DNA of 64,000 nucleotides from an uncultured Craurococcus sp. (GTDB lineage: Bacteria > Pseudomonadota > Alphaproteobacteria > Acetobacterales > Acetobacteraceae). The translations under genes and the position numbers were made by a program. Every line of letters begins with the position of its first letter. The stretch's first letter is position 1. The DNA lies in the NCBI GenBank assembly GCA_902805545.1, contig CADCTD010000170.1, forward strand, positions 1-64,000. Direction: 5' to 3'. The notes beneath the pieces are model-generated. The model was not told where the DNA came from. It was given only the letters and a program-made list of their open reading frames with translations, and searched no databases. Below, in pieces: positions 41,615-51,361 of the stretch.

Positions 41615-44600
41615 CGAGGGAGGCGAGCAGCGCCTCCGCCGTTGCCAGCCGCTCCTCCGGCGTCGTGCTCGGGCGCCGGAGGAGCAGCCGTCCCGTCTCC
41701 TGCCCGCGCCGCCTCGCCGCCGCCGCGTTCGGTCCGACCTCCAGCTTCTCGATGCCGAGCCGCCGGCAGCGCGCCGCGATCCGCGCGAGGGCGAAGAGCT
41801 GGGCGAGCGGCGCCGGGGCAGGGCCGAAGCGGTCCTCCATCTCGTCCTCCAGCGCCTCGACCCCCGCCGCATCGCCGGCGCGCAGCAGGCCTGCGAGGCG
41901 TCCGTGCAGGGAGACGCGCAGCGCCTCCTCCGGCACATGCCCAGGCGGGACATAGGCATCGACGCCGATGGCGAGGCCTGGGCTCCAGGCCTCCGGCGGC
42001 GCCTCGCCCCGCGCCTTGGCCAGCGCCCGGTCGAGCAGGTGGCGGTAGAGCTCCAGCCCGACGAGCTTCAGATGCCCCGCCTGCTCCTCGCCAAGCAGGT
42101 CGCCGGCGCCGCGCAGGTCGAGGTCGCGCGCGCTGATGGCGAAGCCGGCGCCGACGCGGTCCAGCGCCTCCAGCGTCGCCAGCCGCCGCTCGGTCGCAAG
42201 GCCGATGCGCGCCTCCGGCCCGGTCAGCAGGTAGACAACGCCCCGCGCCCGACCGCGCCCGACCCGCCCGCGCAGCTGGTGCAGCTGCGCGAGGCCGAAG
42301 CGGTCCGCCCGGAAGACCAGCATCGTGTTGGCCCGCGGCACGTCGAGCCCGGCTTCGACGATGTTGGTCGAGAGCAGCACGTCGCCCTCGCCCTCGGCGA
42401 AGCGGACCATGGCGGCATCGACCTCCGCCGCCGGCAGGCCGCCATGCGCCTCGATCAGCGCGAGGTCCGGCACCAGCCCGGCCAGGCGCTCGCGCATCGG
42501 CGCGATGTCCTCGATGCGCGGGCAGACGCAGAAGCTCTGCCCGCCGCGCCGCGCCTCGCGCCGCAGCGCGCCCGCCAGCAGCGCGTCCTCGACCGGCGCG
42601 CGGATGGTCCGCACCGGCTGGCGCCGCGCGGGCGGGGTGGCGATGACGCTGAGCTCGCGCAGCCCGACCAGCGCCGCCTGCAGGGTGCGCGGGATGGGCG
42701 TCGCCGTCAGCGTCAGCATGTGCAGCCCGTCGGCCTGCCGCAGCCGCCTGAACTGTTCCTTCTGCGCCGCGCCGAAGCGCTGCTCCTCGTCGACGATCAT
42801 CAGGGCGAGGTCGCGGAAGCGGACGCCGCGGGCCGCCAGCGCCTGGGTGCCGATGGTGATGGCCACCTCGCCCCGCGCCATCGCCGCCTTGATCTCCCGC
42901 GCCTCGGCCGGGGGCGTCAGCCGCGACAGCGCCTCGATCCGCAGGCCGAAGCCCTCGAAGCGCCGGCGGAAGCTCTCCAGATGCTGCCGCACCAGCACCG
43001 TGGTCGGCGCCAGCAGCGCCACCTGGTGCCCGGTGAGCGCCGCCACCGCCGCGGCGCGGATCGCCACCTCCGTCTTGCCGAAGCCGACATCGCCGCAGAC
43101 CAGCCGGTCCATCGGCCGGCCGGAGGCGAGGTCGCCGAGCACGGCATGGATGGCGGCCGCCTGGTCCTCCGTCGGATCATGCGGGAAGCGCGCGGCGAGC
43201 CGGGCATAGGCCTCCGGCGGCGGCCGCAGCGCCGGCGCCCGGGCCCGCTCCCGCGCCTGCACCAGGCCGAGCAGCGCCTGCGCGCCCGCGGCGACCGCCG
43301 CCTCGGCCTCGGCCCGCCGCTTCGGCCAGGACTCGCCGCCGAGCCGGTCGAGGGAGAGCCCCTCCGCCTCCGCCCCGTAGCGCCAGATGCGGTCCAGCTC
43401 GTCGAAGGGCACGACCTGCGTGGCATCGGCATAGCGGAGGCGGAGGCAGTCCACCTGCGCCTCGCCGGCATCCACCTGCTCGACACACTCGAGCGCGCCG
43501 AGCCCGTGGTCGAGATGGATCACCGCGTCCCCCGGCTGCAGCCGCGCGCTGGCGGCGAAGAGCGCCTCCGCCCCGCGGTCCCGCCCGGCCCCGCCGGCGG
43601 CGCGGATGGAGGCATAGGGCACCAGGCTGGCCGCCTCGGCCTCGAAGCCCGGCAGGTCGGCCTCGATCAGGGCGATGCCGCCCGGCGGCAGGGCCTGCAG
43701 CGCCGGCCAGTCGGCGACGGGCACCGCCGCGCCCAGCCGCTGCGCCAGCCGCCGCGCCCCGCGCCCTCGCCCGCCGGCGATGGCGATGCGGCGCCCCGCC
43801 TCGCGCTGCGCCTCGGCATAGTCGAGGAAGGCGGCCTCCGGGTCCTCCGCCTCGGCGAAGCGCGGCGGCGCGGCAGCCTCGCCCTCCGCCACCCGCTCCA
43901 CCCGGCGCCCATCGAGCAGGTCCTCGCCGCAGTGGAGCGCCTCCGGCGGCGAGCCCGCCGGCCCGAGCGCGATGCGCGTACGGAAGGCTTCCGCGACCTC
44001 CGCCCGGCGCTGGTCGAGCGCCGCCTCGGCCCCCGCATCCAGCAGGATCGTCGCCTGCGGCAGCAGATCGAGCGGGGCGATCAGCGTGGCGGCATGCTCC
44101 GCCAGCCCGTGCTCGAGCCCCGGCGGGCGGGCCTCCAGCAGCGGGTCGTCGGCCGCCAGCACCACCTCGGAGGCCGGGCCGAGCTCCAGCGCCTCCATCT
44201 CCTCCCCAAGGCTCCGCTGGCTGAGGATGTCGAGGCGCTGAATGACGGCGACGCACCCCGCCTCCAGCCGCAGCCGCCAGGCCGCCGCGCCCGCGGCGGG
44301 CCAAAGATCGATGACCTCGCCATGCAGCGCCGCCTCGCCCGGCTCGTCGACGCGCTGGTCCAGCGCATAGCCGAGGCGGAGCAGGCCGCGCCGCAGCGCC
44401 TCCGCCTCCAGCGCCTCGCCGCGTGCGAGCCGCAGCCGCTCCGTCACCCGCGGCAGGCGCTGGCCGATGGTCTCCGCCGAGGCGATCAGCAGCCCCGGCG
44501 GCGGCCCGGCGGCCAGCGCCATGCGCTGCCCCATCACCGCACGCGAGGGCGAGACCCGGTCATAGGGCAGGCAGTCCCAGCCCGGCAGCAGCGCCACCGC

Positions 44601-44840
44601 TGCGCCCCGCGGCGCCAGCGCCCGCGCCGCGCGATGCAGCCGCGCCGCCCGCCCCTCGCTCCGCGCGACGAAGACGAGCCCCGTCTCGCCCAAGCGCTCG
44701 ACGAGGCAGGCGGCCAGCAGCCCTTCCGGTTCCGCGATCACATGGCAATCCCCCAAATGGATGCGCTGAACGCCGAGCCCCGCGGAAGGCTGCCGCGACG
44801 AAACCGCAACGGCCGGAGGCCGCAATCGCGCCCTGTTCAT
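41553..44840 (-). CDS. Mfd-like helicase (TRCF-domain protein)
   Basis: About 1095 residues from ATG 44840. The N-terminal UvrB-like part is short; a degenerate CarD-type RNA-polymerase interaction domain (LQPGDAVIHLDHGLGALE) precedes RecG-like motor domains with DPTEDQAAAIHAV, GDVGFGKTEVAIRA, DEEQRFG, TATPIPRTLQ, and QLRGRVGRGRARGV. Canonical Mfd moves stalled RNA polymerase off lesions for UvrABC. Sequence drift in the interaction domain and LVK-type C-terminal tail suggest a divergent second-type Mfd; whether a standard mfd exists elsewhere cannot be seen. Confidence 0.8.
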   Translation of the reverse strand: MNRARLRPPAVAVSSRQPSAGLGVQRIHLGDCHVIAEPEGLLAACLVERLGETGLVFVARSEGRAARLHRAARALAPRGAAVALLPGWDCLPYDRVSPSRAVMGQRMALAAGPPPGLLIASAETIGQRLPRVTERLRLARGEALEAEALRRGLLRLGYALDQRVDEPGEAALHGEVIDLWPAAGAAAWRLRLEAGCVAVIQRLDILSQRSLGEEMEALELGPASEVVLAADDPLLEARPPGLEHGLAEHAATLIAPLDLLPQATILLDAGAEAALDQRRAEVAEAFRTRIALGPAGSPPEALHCGEDLLDGRRVERVAEGEAAAPPRFAEAEDPEAAFLDYAEAQREAGRRIAIAGGRGRGARRLAQRLGAAVPVADWPALQALPPGGIALIEADLPGFEAEAASLVPYASIRAAGGAGRDRGAEALFAASARLQPGDAVIHLDHGLGALECVEQVDAGEAQVDCLRLRYADATQVVPFDELDRIWRYGAEAEGLSLDRLGGESWPKRRAEAEAAVAAGAQALLGLVQARERARAPALRPPPEAYARLAARFPHDPTEDQAAAIHAVLGDLASGRPMDRLVCGDVGFGKTEVAIRAAAVAALTGHQVALLAPTTVLVRQHLESFRRRFEGFGLRIEALSRLTPPAEAREIKAAMARGEVAITIGTQALAARGVRFRDLALMIVDEEQRFGAAQKEQFRRLRQADGLHMLTLTATPIPRTLQAALVGLRELSVIATPPARRQPVRTIRAPVEDALLAGALRREARRGGQSFCVCPRIEDIAPMRERLAGLVPDLALIEAHGGLPAAEVDAAMVRFAEGEGDVLLSTNIVEAGLDVPRANTMLVFRADRFGLAQLHQLRGRVGRGRARGVVYLLTGPEARIGLATERRLATLEALDRVGAGFAISARDLDLRGAGDLLGEEQAGHLKLVGLELYRHLLDRALAKARGEAPPEAWSPGLAIGVDAYVPPGHVPEEALRVSLHGRLAGLLRAGDAAGVEALEDEMEDRFGPAPAPLAQLFALARIAARCRRLGIEKLEVGPNAAAARRRGQETGRLLLRRPSTTPEERLATAEALLASLVKARAGARRERSSARRRAAR

Positions 44841-44914
44841 GCGCTTGCGCGCCGCCATCCGCGTTACCGGCCTGGCCAAGCCCCGAAGGACACCAGCCGC
44901 CATGGAGATGCCGC

Positions 44915-46234
44915 ATGCCCGATAGCCCGCCCTTCCGCGTCGTCATCATCGGCGCCGGCTTCGGCGGGCTGGAAACGGCGCGCGCCCTGGCCCGGGCGCC
45001 GGCCGAGGTCACCCTGGTCGACCGGCACAACCACCACCTCTTCCAGCCGCTGCTCTACCAGGTGGCGACGGCGGCGCTCTCGCCCGGGGACATCGCCTGG
45101 CCGGTGCGCACCATCTTCCGCCGCCAGCGCAACGTGCGGGTGATGATGGCCGAGGTGACCGGCATCGACACCGCGGCGCGCGAGGTCGCGGCCGGGCCGG
45201 ACCTCCGCATCCCCTATGACGCGCTGGTGGTGGCGACGGGCGCCACCCATTCCTATTTCGGCCGCGACGAATGGGCGCCGATCGCCCCCGGCCTCAAGAC
45301 CATCGAGGATGCGACGGATATCCGCCGGCGCCTGCTGCTGGCCTTCGAGCGCGCCGAGCTCACCGAGGATGCGGCCGCGCGGCGCCGCCTGCTGACCTTC
45401 GCCGTCATCGGCGGCGGGCCGACCGGGGTGGAGCTGGCCGGCGCGATGGCGGAGCTCGCCCGCCACGCCATGCCGCGCGAATTCCGCCGCATCGACCCGG
45501 CCATGGCGCGCATCGTGCTGATCGAGGCGGGGCCGCGCCTGCTGGCGAGCTTCCCGGAGGAGCTCGGCGCCAAGGCCCGGCAATCGCTGGAGCGGATGGG
45601 CGTGCAGGTATTGACCGGCACCCGCGTCACCGGCTGCGGCCCGGCCGGCGTCGAATGCGGCGAGGAGCGGATCGCCGCCAGCACCATCGTCTGGGCGGCG
45701 GGCGTCGTCGCCTCGCCGGTCGGGGCCTGGATCGGGGCGGAGCGGGACCGCGCCGGGCGCATCCGCTCCGGGGAGGATCTCTCGGTGCCGGGCCATCCGG
45801 AGATCTTCGCCATCGGCGACACCGCCACGGTGACGGACGGCAAGGGCAAGGCAGTGCCGGGCAATGCGCCGGCGGCGAAGCAGATGGGGCAGTATGTCGG
45901 CCGGTTGCTCGCTGCCCGCGCTGCGGGGCAGGCGGCGCCGGGGCCCTTCCGCTACCGGCACCATGGCGACCTCGCCACCATCGGCCGCCGCTCCGCCGTG
46001 GTGGAGCTCGGCCGCATCCGCCTCACCGGGCTGGTCGGCTGGTGGTTCTGGGGCATCGCCCATGTCTGGTACCTGATCGGCTTCCGCAGCCGGGTAGTCG
46101 TCTCCTTCGAATGGCTGTGGAGCTACCTGACCTTCCAGCGCGGCGCCCGGCTCATCACCGGGCGCGAGCCCAAGGGCGGCCATGCCACGCCGGTGCCCGG
46201 GCAGGCGCCGGCGCGGGAGCTGGAGAAGGCCTGA
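44915..46234 (+). CDS. NDH-2-like NAD(P)/FAD-dependent oxidoreductase
   Basis: 439 residues. Two dinucleotide motifs: VVIIGAGFGGLETARAL (FAD) and FAVIGGGPTGVELAGAMAEL (NAD(P)H), plus HHLFQPLLYQVATAAL and IFAIGDTATV. A C-terminal membrane-binding region (GLVGWWFWGIAHVWYLIGF) matches type II NADH dehydrogenases, which pass electrons from NADH to quinone without pumping protons. It is divergent from the Mfd-like gene. Confidence 0.88.
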   Translation: MPDSPPFRVVIIGAGFGGLETARALARAPAEVTLVDRHNHHLFQPLLYQVATAALSPGDIAWPVRTIFRRQRNVRVMMAEVTGIDTAAREVAAGPDLRIPYDALVVATGATHSYFGRDEWAPIAPGLKTIEDATDIRRRLLLAFERAELTEDAAARRRLLTFAVIGGGPTGVELAGAMAELARHAMPREFRRIDPAMARIVLIEAGPRLLASFPEELGAKARQSLERMGVQVLTGTRVTGCGPAGVECGEERIAASTIVWAAGVVASPVGAWIGAERDRAGRIRSGEDLSVPGHPEIFAIGDTATVTDGKGKAVPGNAPAAKQMGQYVGRLLAARAAGQAAPGPFRYRHHGDLATIGRRSAVVELGRIRLTGLVGWWFWGIAHVWYLIGFRSRVVVSFEWLWSYLTFQRGARLITGREPKGGHATPVPGQAPARELEKA

Positions 46235-46244
46235 CGCGCGGCCG

Positions 46245-46280
46245 CCCCTGGCTCAGCCCCTACCTCAGCCCCTGGCTCAG
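46245..46280. repeat. Three tandem 12-bp repeats
   Basis: CCCCTGGCTCAG, CCCCTACCTCAG, CCCCTGGCTCAG in direct tandem. The last unit contains the stop codon of the DUF892 gene (minus strand). Because 12 is a multiple of three, each unit puts another in-frame TGA on that strand, giving three consecutive stops. Confidence 0.7.
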
Positions 46281-46810
46281 GCGGCGCCGCGCGAGCCGCC
46301 CGACTGCTCGTTGGCCGGCAGGGTCTGCATCGCCGCCGGGTTGACCTCCTGCTCGGCAAGCCGGGTTAGCTGCTCGTCGGTCTCCTTCTCCTCCTTCAGG
46401 GTCTGGGCGAGGAGGTCGACCGCCTTGGTCTGGCCCATCGACTTCAGCAGCGAGCAGAGCGTGCCGTAGGCCGCGATCTCGTAATGCTCGATCTTCTGGG
46501 CGGCGGCGATGAGGGCGGCGTCCAGCACGGGACCGCTTTCCAGCTCCTCCATCATGTCGTCGGCCTCCTCCACCAAGCCCTCCATGGCGGCGCAGCTCTC
46601 GCCATCGGGCTCGACGCCGAGCATCTCGCAGACCTCCTCGAGGCGCTCCACCTGGCGCTCGGTCTGCTCGCGGTGCTCGCGGAGGGCCTGCTTCAGCCGG
46701 GGCGAGCTGGCGGCCTCCTCGACCTCCGGATAGGCGGCGAGGATCTGGTTCTCGGCGCTGTAGGTGTCCTGCAGCGAGAGCTCGAGCAGGTCCTTGATGG
46801 TCTCGGCCAT
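46277..46810 (-). CDS. DUF892 (YciE/YciF) ferritin-like protein
   Basis: 177 residues from ATG 46810. Ferritin-like four-helix bundle with DUF892 patterns: IKDLLELSLQDTYSAENQIL, a middle acidic helix, and HYEIAAYGTLCSLLKSMGQ, DLLAQTLKEEKETDEQLT. The carboxylate and His residues for a di-metal site are present. These proteins are linked to oxidative or osmotic stress. The tail NPAAMQTLPANEQSGG is disordered. Convergent with the NDH-2-like gene. Confidence 0.88.
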   Translation of the reverse strand: MAETIKDLLELSLQDTYSAENQILAAYPEVEEAASSPRLKQALREHREQTERQVERLEEVCEMLGVEPDGESCAAMEGLVEEADDMMEELESGPVLDAALIAAAQKIEHYEIAAYGTLCSLLKSMGQTKAVDLLAQTLKEEKETDEQLTRLAEQEVNPAAMQTLPANEQSGGSRGAA

Positions 46811-46893
46811 GGTGGCATTCCTCTGGAGGCGGGTTCCAGGGAAAGCAACGGGGCGTGGGAGGGGCCGGTTGCCCCTCCCGGGCGGAACGTCAT

Positions 46894-47271
46894 TCAGCCA
46901 ACGCCGACCACCCGGTAGCCGTAGTCCCGCCCGTTCGGCTCGCGGACGGTGACGTACTCCCCAGGCCGGAGCTGCCCAGCCTGGACGATCTGCACATGCG
47001 GCGCGGCATCCGCCGCCTCCCCCTCGGCCGGGGAGAAGGCGAGCGACCAGCCGGTCTGCTCGCTCCATTGCACCGTGCCGGGCTGCGGCGGCCCATCCGG
47101 GCGGAAGCGCACCGCCGGCCAGGGCGCCGGGTCGGCGAGCCAATCGCCGGGTTCGAGGTGCCCGCCGGGCGTCAGCCTCACCGACATCTCATAGCGATGG
47201 TCCGCGCTGCCCTGCGCGAAGCCGGGGCCATTGGCCAGCACCAGGGTCACCAGGGGCATCGGCGGCATCAT
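46894..47271 (-). CDS. Hypothetical protein, about 125 residues
   Basis: A frame from ATG 47271 with no signal peptide beyond a weak hydrophobic start (LVTLVLANGPGFAQG). The body is Pro/Gly-rich with beta-type segments (HRYEMSVRLTPGG, PGEYVTVREPNG) and ends GYRVVGVG. Conservation cannot be judged, and I assign no function. It lies between kup and the DUF892 gene on the same strand. Confidence 0.5.
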   Translation of the reverse strand: MMPPMPLVTLVLANGPGFAQGSADHRYEMSVRLTPGGHLEPGDWLADPAPWPAVRFRPDGPPQPGTVQWSEQTGWSLAFSPAEGEAADAAPHVQIVQAGQLRPGEYVTVREPNGRDYGYRVVGVG

Positions 47272-47353
47272 CCTCCCAAGCTACAGCGGCGGATGATGTA
47301 ACGTCCGGGCATCGGATGGGTTCAGAGGCCGCACCGCGGCGTCGCGGGAAGCC

Positions 47354-49240
47354 TCAGATCGCGACGCGCACGCCCAGCTCGACCACCCGGTCGGAGGGAA
47401 TGCGGAAGAACTCCGTCGCCGGCACCGCATTGCGCGACATGAAGGTGTAGAGCCACTGCCGCCAGCGCGACATCTTCGGGACCACCGCCTGCACCAGCGT
47501 CTCCCGCCCGAGGAAGTAGCTGGACTGCATCGGGTCGAAGGCAACGCCGTCCTGGCGCAGGCTCTCCAGCTCGCGCGGGATGTGCGGGCTCTCCTGGAAG
47601 CCGTAGCGCAGGATGACGCGATGGATGCCGGCGCCGAGCTCCTGCACCTCGCGCCGCCGCTCCGGCCCGACCTGCGGCACGTCCTCGTTCAGCACGGTGA
47701 CGAAGAGCACCCGCTCATGCAGGACCTTGTTGTGCTTCAGGTTGTGCAGCAGCGCGCCGGGCACGTAATCCGCCTGCCCGGTCATGAAGACGGCGATGCC
47801 GGGCACGCGGATGGTCCGGCTCTGCGGCAGCCGGGCGAGGAAGCTCTTCAGCGGCAGGCCGTCCTGGCGGAAGCGGGCGAAGAGCAGCTGCCGGCCGCGA
47901 TACCAGGTGTTCATCAGCAGCATCAGCGCGCCGCCGAGCACCAGCGGCACATAGCCGCCATCCGGGATCTTCAGCACATTGGCGATGAAGAAGACGAGGT
48001 CGAGCGCCAGCAGCGGCCCGAAGACCAGCGCCACGAGCGCGACCGGCCAGCCGAACCGCCGGTGGAAGACCAGCACGGCGAGGCAGGAGGTGCAGACGAA
48101 GGTGCCCGTCACCGCGATGCCGTAGGCCGCGGCCAGGCTGTCCGAACTCCTGAAAGCCAGCACCAGCACCAGCACGCCGGCGAGCAGGGCGAAATTCACC
48201 TGCGGCAGGTAGATCTGCCCCTCCTCCGTCTCGCTCGTATGGCGCACCTCGAGCCGCGGGGAGAAGCCGAGCTGCACGCATTGCCGGGCGATCGAGTAGG
48301 CGCCCGAGATCATCGCCTGGCTGGCGATGATGGTCGCGGCCGTCGCCAGGATCACCAGCGGCAGCCGCAGCCATTCCGGCGCGAGGAGGAAGAAGGGACT
48401 CTCGAGCGCTGCCGGGTTCGAGAGCAGCAGCGCCCCCTGCCCGAAATAGTTGAGCGCGAGGCAGGGCAGCACGAAGGTCAGCCAGGCCATCCTGATCGGC
48501 CGCTTGCCGAAATGCCCCATATCGGCATAGAGCGCCTCGCCGCCCGTCACCGCGAGCACGACGCTGCCCATGGCGATGAAGGCGGCAAGCCGGTAGCTGA
48601 TGCAGAAATCGATGGCATAGGTCGGCGAGAGGGCGATGAGCACCTCCGGCTCCTGCACCACCTCGATCAGCCCGAGCACGCCGATGGTGGCGAACCAGAG
48701 CGCGCAGACCGGCCCGAAGATCGCGCCCATGCTCCCCGTGCCGCGGTACTGCACGAGGAACAGCCCGATCAGGATGACGACCGAGAGCGGGATCACCGCC
48801 TCCTCGAAGCTGCTGGAGACGACCTTCAGCCCCTCCACCGCCGAGAGCACGGAGATGGCCGGGGTGATGATGCCGTCGCCGAAGAAGAGGCAGGCCCCGG
48901 CCATGCCGATGAGCGCCACCCACCACCGCCCCCGCTCCGTCCGCGCGCCGCGCTGGGCGAGGGCCATGAGCGCGAGGATGCCGCCCTCCCCCTTGTTGTC
49001 GGCCTGGAGGATGAAGACGACGTACTTCACCGTGACGGTGAGGATGAGTGACCAGAAGATCAGGCTGAGCAGCCCGAGCACCTCCCACCGCTCCACCCCG
49101 TCGGCGGCGAAATGCAGGACGGAGGCCTTGAGCGCATAGAGCGGGCTGGTGCCGATATCGCCATAGACGACGCCGAGGACGCCCAGGATCAGGGCGGGGG
49201 TCAGGGCGCGCCGGGGGCCGGCGTCGGGGGGTGCGTGCAA
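47354..49240 (-). CDS. kup: Kup/HAK-type potassium uptake protein
   Basis: About 628 residues from a TTG at 49240 (an alternative TTG at 49303 would add 21). Twelve membrane helices occupy the first about 450 residues. Signatures: [16 protein letters not shown] near the start, [14 protein letters not shown] and [14 protein letters not shown]-type segments. The C-terminal soluble domain ends [14 protein letters not shown]. It imports K+ with protons. No ATG start is present in the expected place, so translation start is uncertain. Confidence 0.88.
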   Translation of the reverse strand: MHAPPDAGPRRALTPALILGVLGVVYGDIGTSPLYALKASVLHFAADGVERWEVLGLLSLIFWSLILTVTVKYVVFILQADNKGEGGILALMALAQRGARTERGRWWVALIGMAGACLFFGDGIITPAISVLSAVEGLKVVSSSFEEAVIPLSVVILIGLFLVQYRGTGSMGAIFGPVCALWFATIGVLGLIEVVQEPEVLIALSPTYAIDFCISYRLAAFIAMGSVVLAVTGGEALYADMGHFGKRPIRMAWLTFVLPCLALNYFGQGALLLSNPAALESPFFLLAPEWLRLPLVILATAATIIASQAMISGAYSIARQCVQLGFSPRLEVRHTSETEEGQIYLPQVNFALLAGVLVLVLAFRSSDSLAAAYGIAVTGTFVCTSCLAVLVFHRRFGWPVALVALVFGPLLALDLVFFIANVLKIPDGGYVPLVLGGALMLLMNTWYRGRQLLFARFRQDGLPLKSFLARLPQSRTIRVPGIAVFMTGQADYVPGALLHNLKHNKVLHERVLFVTVLNEDVPQVGPERRREVQELGAGIHRVILRYGFQESPHIPRELESLRQDGVAFDPMQSSYFLGRETLVQAVVPKMSRWRQWLYTFMSRNAVPATEFFRIPSDRVVELGVRVAI

Positions 49241-49304
49241 GGATCTGGGCCCGGGGGAACAGGGAGGGGCTAAGGCATAGGCCCGGTCCCGGGTGGCACG
49301 CAAG

Positions 49305-49338
49305 GGCGGCCCCCGCGGTCACGCCCGCGGGGGCCGCC
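49305..49338 (-). terminator. Terminator-like hairpin after the aap operon
   Basis: A perfect 14-base inverted repeat (GGCGGCCCCCGCGG with complement) and a 6-nt loop, ending 6 nt from the aapP stop. Very strong stem; no T-run. Confidence 0.65.
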
Positions 49339-49344
49339 GGGGCC

Positions 49345-50130
49345 TCAATGCCCGCGCAGGATCTGGCTGAGGAAGGTCTTCAGCCGCTCGGTCTGCGGAT
49401 TCTCGAACAGGTGGTTCGGCTCGCCTATCTCGACGATCTCACCGCGGTCCATGAACACCACCCGGTCCGCCACCTGACGGGCGAAGCCCATCTCGTGGGT
49501 GACGCAGATCATGGTCATGCCCGTCTCGGCGAGGCTGACCATGGTGTCGAGCACCTCCTTGATCATCTCCGGGTCGAGCGCCGAGGTCGGCTCGTCGAAG
49601 AGCATGATCTTCGGCTTCATGCAGAGCGCCCGGGCGATGGCGACGCGCTGCTGCTGCCCGCCCGAGAGCTGGCCCGGATACTTCTTAGCCTGCTCCGGGA
49701 TGCGCACCCGGGTCAGGTACTCCATCGCCACCTCCTCCGCCTCCTTCTTCGGCATGCGGCGGACCCAGATGGGCGCGAGGGTGCAGTTCTCGAGGATGGT
49801 GAGGTGCGGGAAGAGGTTGAAGCTCTGGAACACCATGCCGACCTCGCGGCGGATGTCGTCCAGCGCCTTCAGGTCGTCGGAGAGCTCGATCCCGTTGACC
49901 TTGATCTGGCCTTCCTGATGCGTCTCCAGCCGGTTGATGCAGCGGATCATGGTGGACTTGCCGGAGCCCGAAGGCCCGCAGACCACCACCCGCTCGCCGA
50001 GCGCCACGTTGAGCGACACGTCGCGCAGCACATGCAGCGCGCCGTACCACTTGTTGACCTTGTCGAGCAGGATGGCCGGCGGGGCATCCGTCCGCGCGGC
50101 CGAGGCGATGTGTTCCAGGGTCTCGCTCAT
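49345..50130 (-). CDS. aapP: General amino acid ABC transporter ATPase
   Basis: 261 residues. Walker [11 protein letters not shown]-loop region, signature LSGGQQQR, Walker [13 protein letters not shown] and the switch His in CVTHEMGF. The N-terminus ([18 protein letters not shown]) is typical of polar amino acid importers. It powers uptake with AapQ and AapM. It is last in the aapJQMP operon, 13 nt after aapM, and is followed by a strong hairpin. Confidence 0.92.
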   Translation of the reverse strand: MSETLEHIASAARTDAPPAILLDKVNKWYGALHVLRDVSLNVALGERVVVCGPSGSGKSTMIRCINRLETHQEGQIKVNGIELSDDLKALDDIRREVGMVFQSFNLFPHLTILENCTLAPIWVRRMPKKEAEEVAMEYLTRVRIPEQAKKYPGQLSGGQQQRVAIARALCMKPKIMLFDEPTSALDPEMIKEVLDTMVSLAETGMTMICVTHEMGFARQVADRVVFMDRGEIVEIGEPNHLFENPQTERLKTFLSQILRGH

Positions 50131-50143
50131 CCTATGGTCCCCC

Positions 50144-51274
50144 TCAGCGCGCGCGGTGGCGGTTGAGCTCCGCCTCCAGGCCCTGGCTGTACTTGCTCAT
50201 GGCGAAGCAGAAGATGAAGTAGATCGCGCCGACGGTCAGGTAGACCTCGATGCCGAAGCCCTGCCAGGCCGGCTCGATGATCGCCGTCTTGCCCGCCGTC
50301 AGCAGGTCGAAGATGCCGATGATCAGCACCAGCGAGGTGTCCTTGAAGAAGCCGATGAAGGTGTTCACCAGCGGCGGGATCACCAGGCGCAGCGCCTGCG
50401 GCAGGATGATGAAGCCGGTCTTCTGCCAGTAGGAGAGGCCGAGCGCATCGGCCGCCTCGTACTGACCCCTCGAGAGGGATTGCAGCCCGCCGCGCACCAC
50501 CTCGGCGAGGTAGGCGCCGGCGAAGAGGATGATGGCGATCTGGGCGCGCAGCAGCTTGTCGATGTTCATCCCCTCGGGGAGGAAAAGCGGGAACATCACG
50601 CTCGCCATGAAGAGCAGCGAGATCAGCGGCACGCCGCGGATCAGCTCGACATAGATCACGCAGATCGCCTTGATCGCCGGCAGCTTCGACCGCCGCCCGA
50701 GCGCCACGAGGATGGCGAGCGGGAAGGCGAAGGCCAGGCCGAAGGTCGCCAGGATCAGGGTGATGACGAGGCCGCCCCAGCGCTCCTGCGGCACATAGGG
50801 CATCCCCAGCACGCCGCCCCACATCAGCACGCCGATGGCGGCGAGGGTGACGGCCCAGATCAGCGCCAGCTCCTTCCGCCAGAACCGCCGCATGGCGGAG
50901 ACGACGTAGAGCCCGACGAAGAGGGCGACGCAGAGCGCCGGCCGCCAGTGCTCCTCGAAGGGATAGGTGCCGAAGAGGATGAAGCGGTGCTTCTCCGTGA
51001 TCACCGCCCAGCAGGCGCCGACGCCGCGCAGGTCGCGGCAGGCCTGGGTCTGGTTGTTCGGCACCGACCAGACCGCGTTGACGAAGGCCCAGTCGACGAA
51101 GCCGATGGCCCAGCGGATGATGAAATAGCCGAGCGCCAGGGTGACCGCGGTCGAGAGCCAGCCCGAGAACAGGTTGGCTCGCATCCAGCCGACGAAGCCG
51201 ATCTGGCTGATCGGCGCGGTGCGCGGCGCCGCCTCGGCGACCTTCGGCGCGGCGTTGAGGGTGATGTCGCTCAT
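50144..51274 (-). CDS. aapM: General amino acid ABC transporter permease
   Basis: 376 residues with about eight hydrophobic segments. The EAA loop contacting the ATPase reads [21 protein letters not shown] (given in part). A cytoplasmic N-terminus with acidic and Ala residues and a long periplasmic region (about 90-130, with [11 protein letters not shown]) match AapM. It pairs with AapQ in the inner membrane for L-amino acid uptake. The gap to aapQ is 87 nt with no gene. Confidence 0.9.
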   Translation of the reverse strand: MSDITLNAAPKVAEAAPRTAPISQIGFVGWMRANLFSGWLSTAVTLALGYFIIRWAIGFVDWAFVNAVWSVPNNQTQACRDLRGVGACWAVITEKHRFILFGTYPFEEHWRPALCVALFVGLYVVSAMRRFWRKELALIWAVTLAAIGVLMWGGVLGMPYVPQERWGGLVITLILATFGLAFAFPLAILVALGRRSKLPAIKAICVIYVELIRGVPLISLLFMASVMFPLFLPEGMNIDKLLRAQIAIILFAGAYLAEVVRGGLQSLSRGQYEAADALGLSYWQKTGFIILPQALRLVIPPLVNTFIGFFKDTSLVLIIGIFDLLTAGKTAIIEPAWQGFGIEVYLTVGAIYFIFCFAMSKYSQGLEAELNRHRAR

Positions 51275-51361
51275 GGGCTCAGCGCTCCATCGGCGCGATG
51301 CGCGCCGCGCAGCCGGCCCTGGGGCCGGCGAGGGAGAAAAATGGCAAAGCGCGCATCGCCA

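Noticed and set aside
41615-41640. A terminator between the SLC13 permease and the Mfd-like gene
   Set aside because: The genes overlap, so no intergenic space exists for one.
41904-45143. A plus-strand open frame of about 1080 codons
   Set aside because: Antisense to the Mfd-like helicase, with no recognisable domain.
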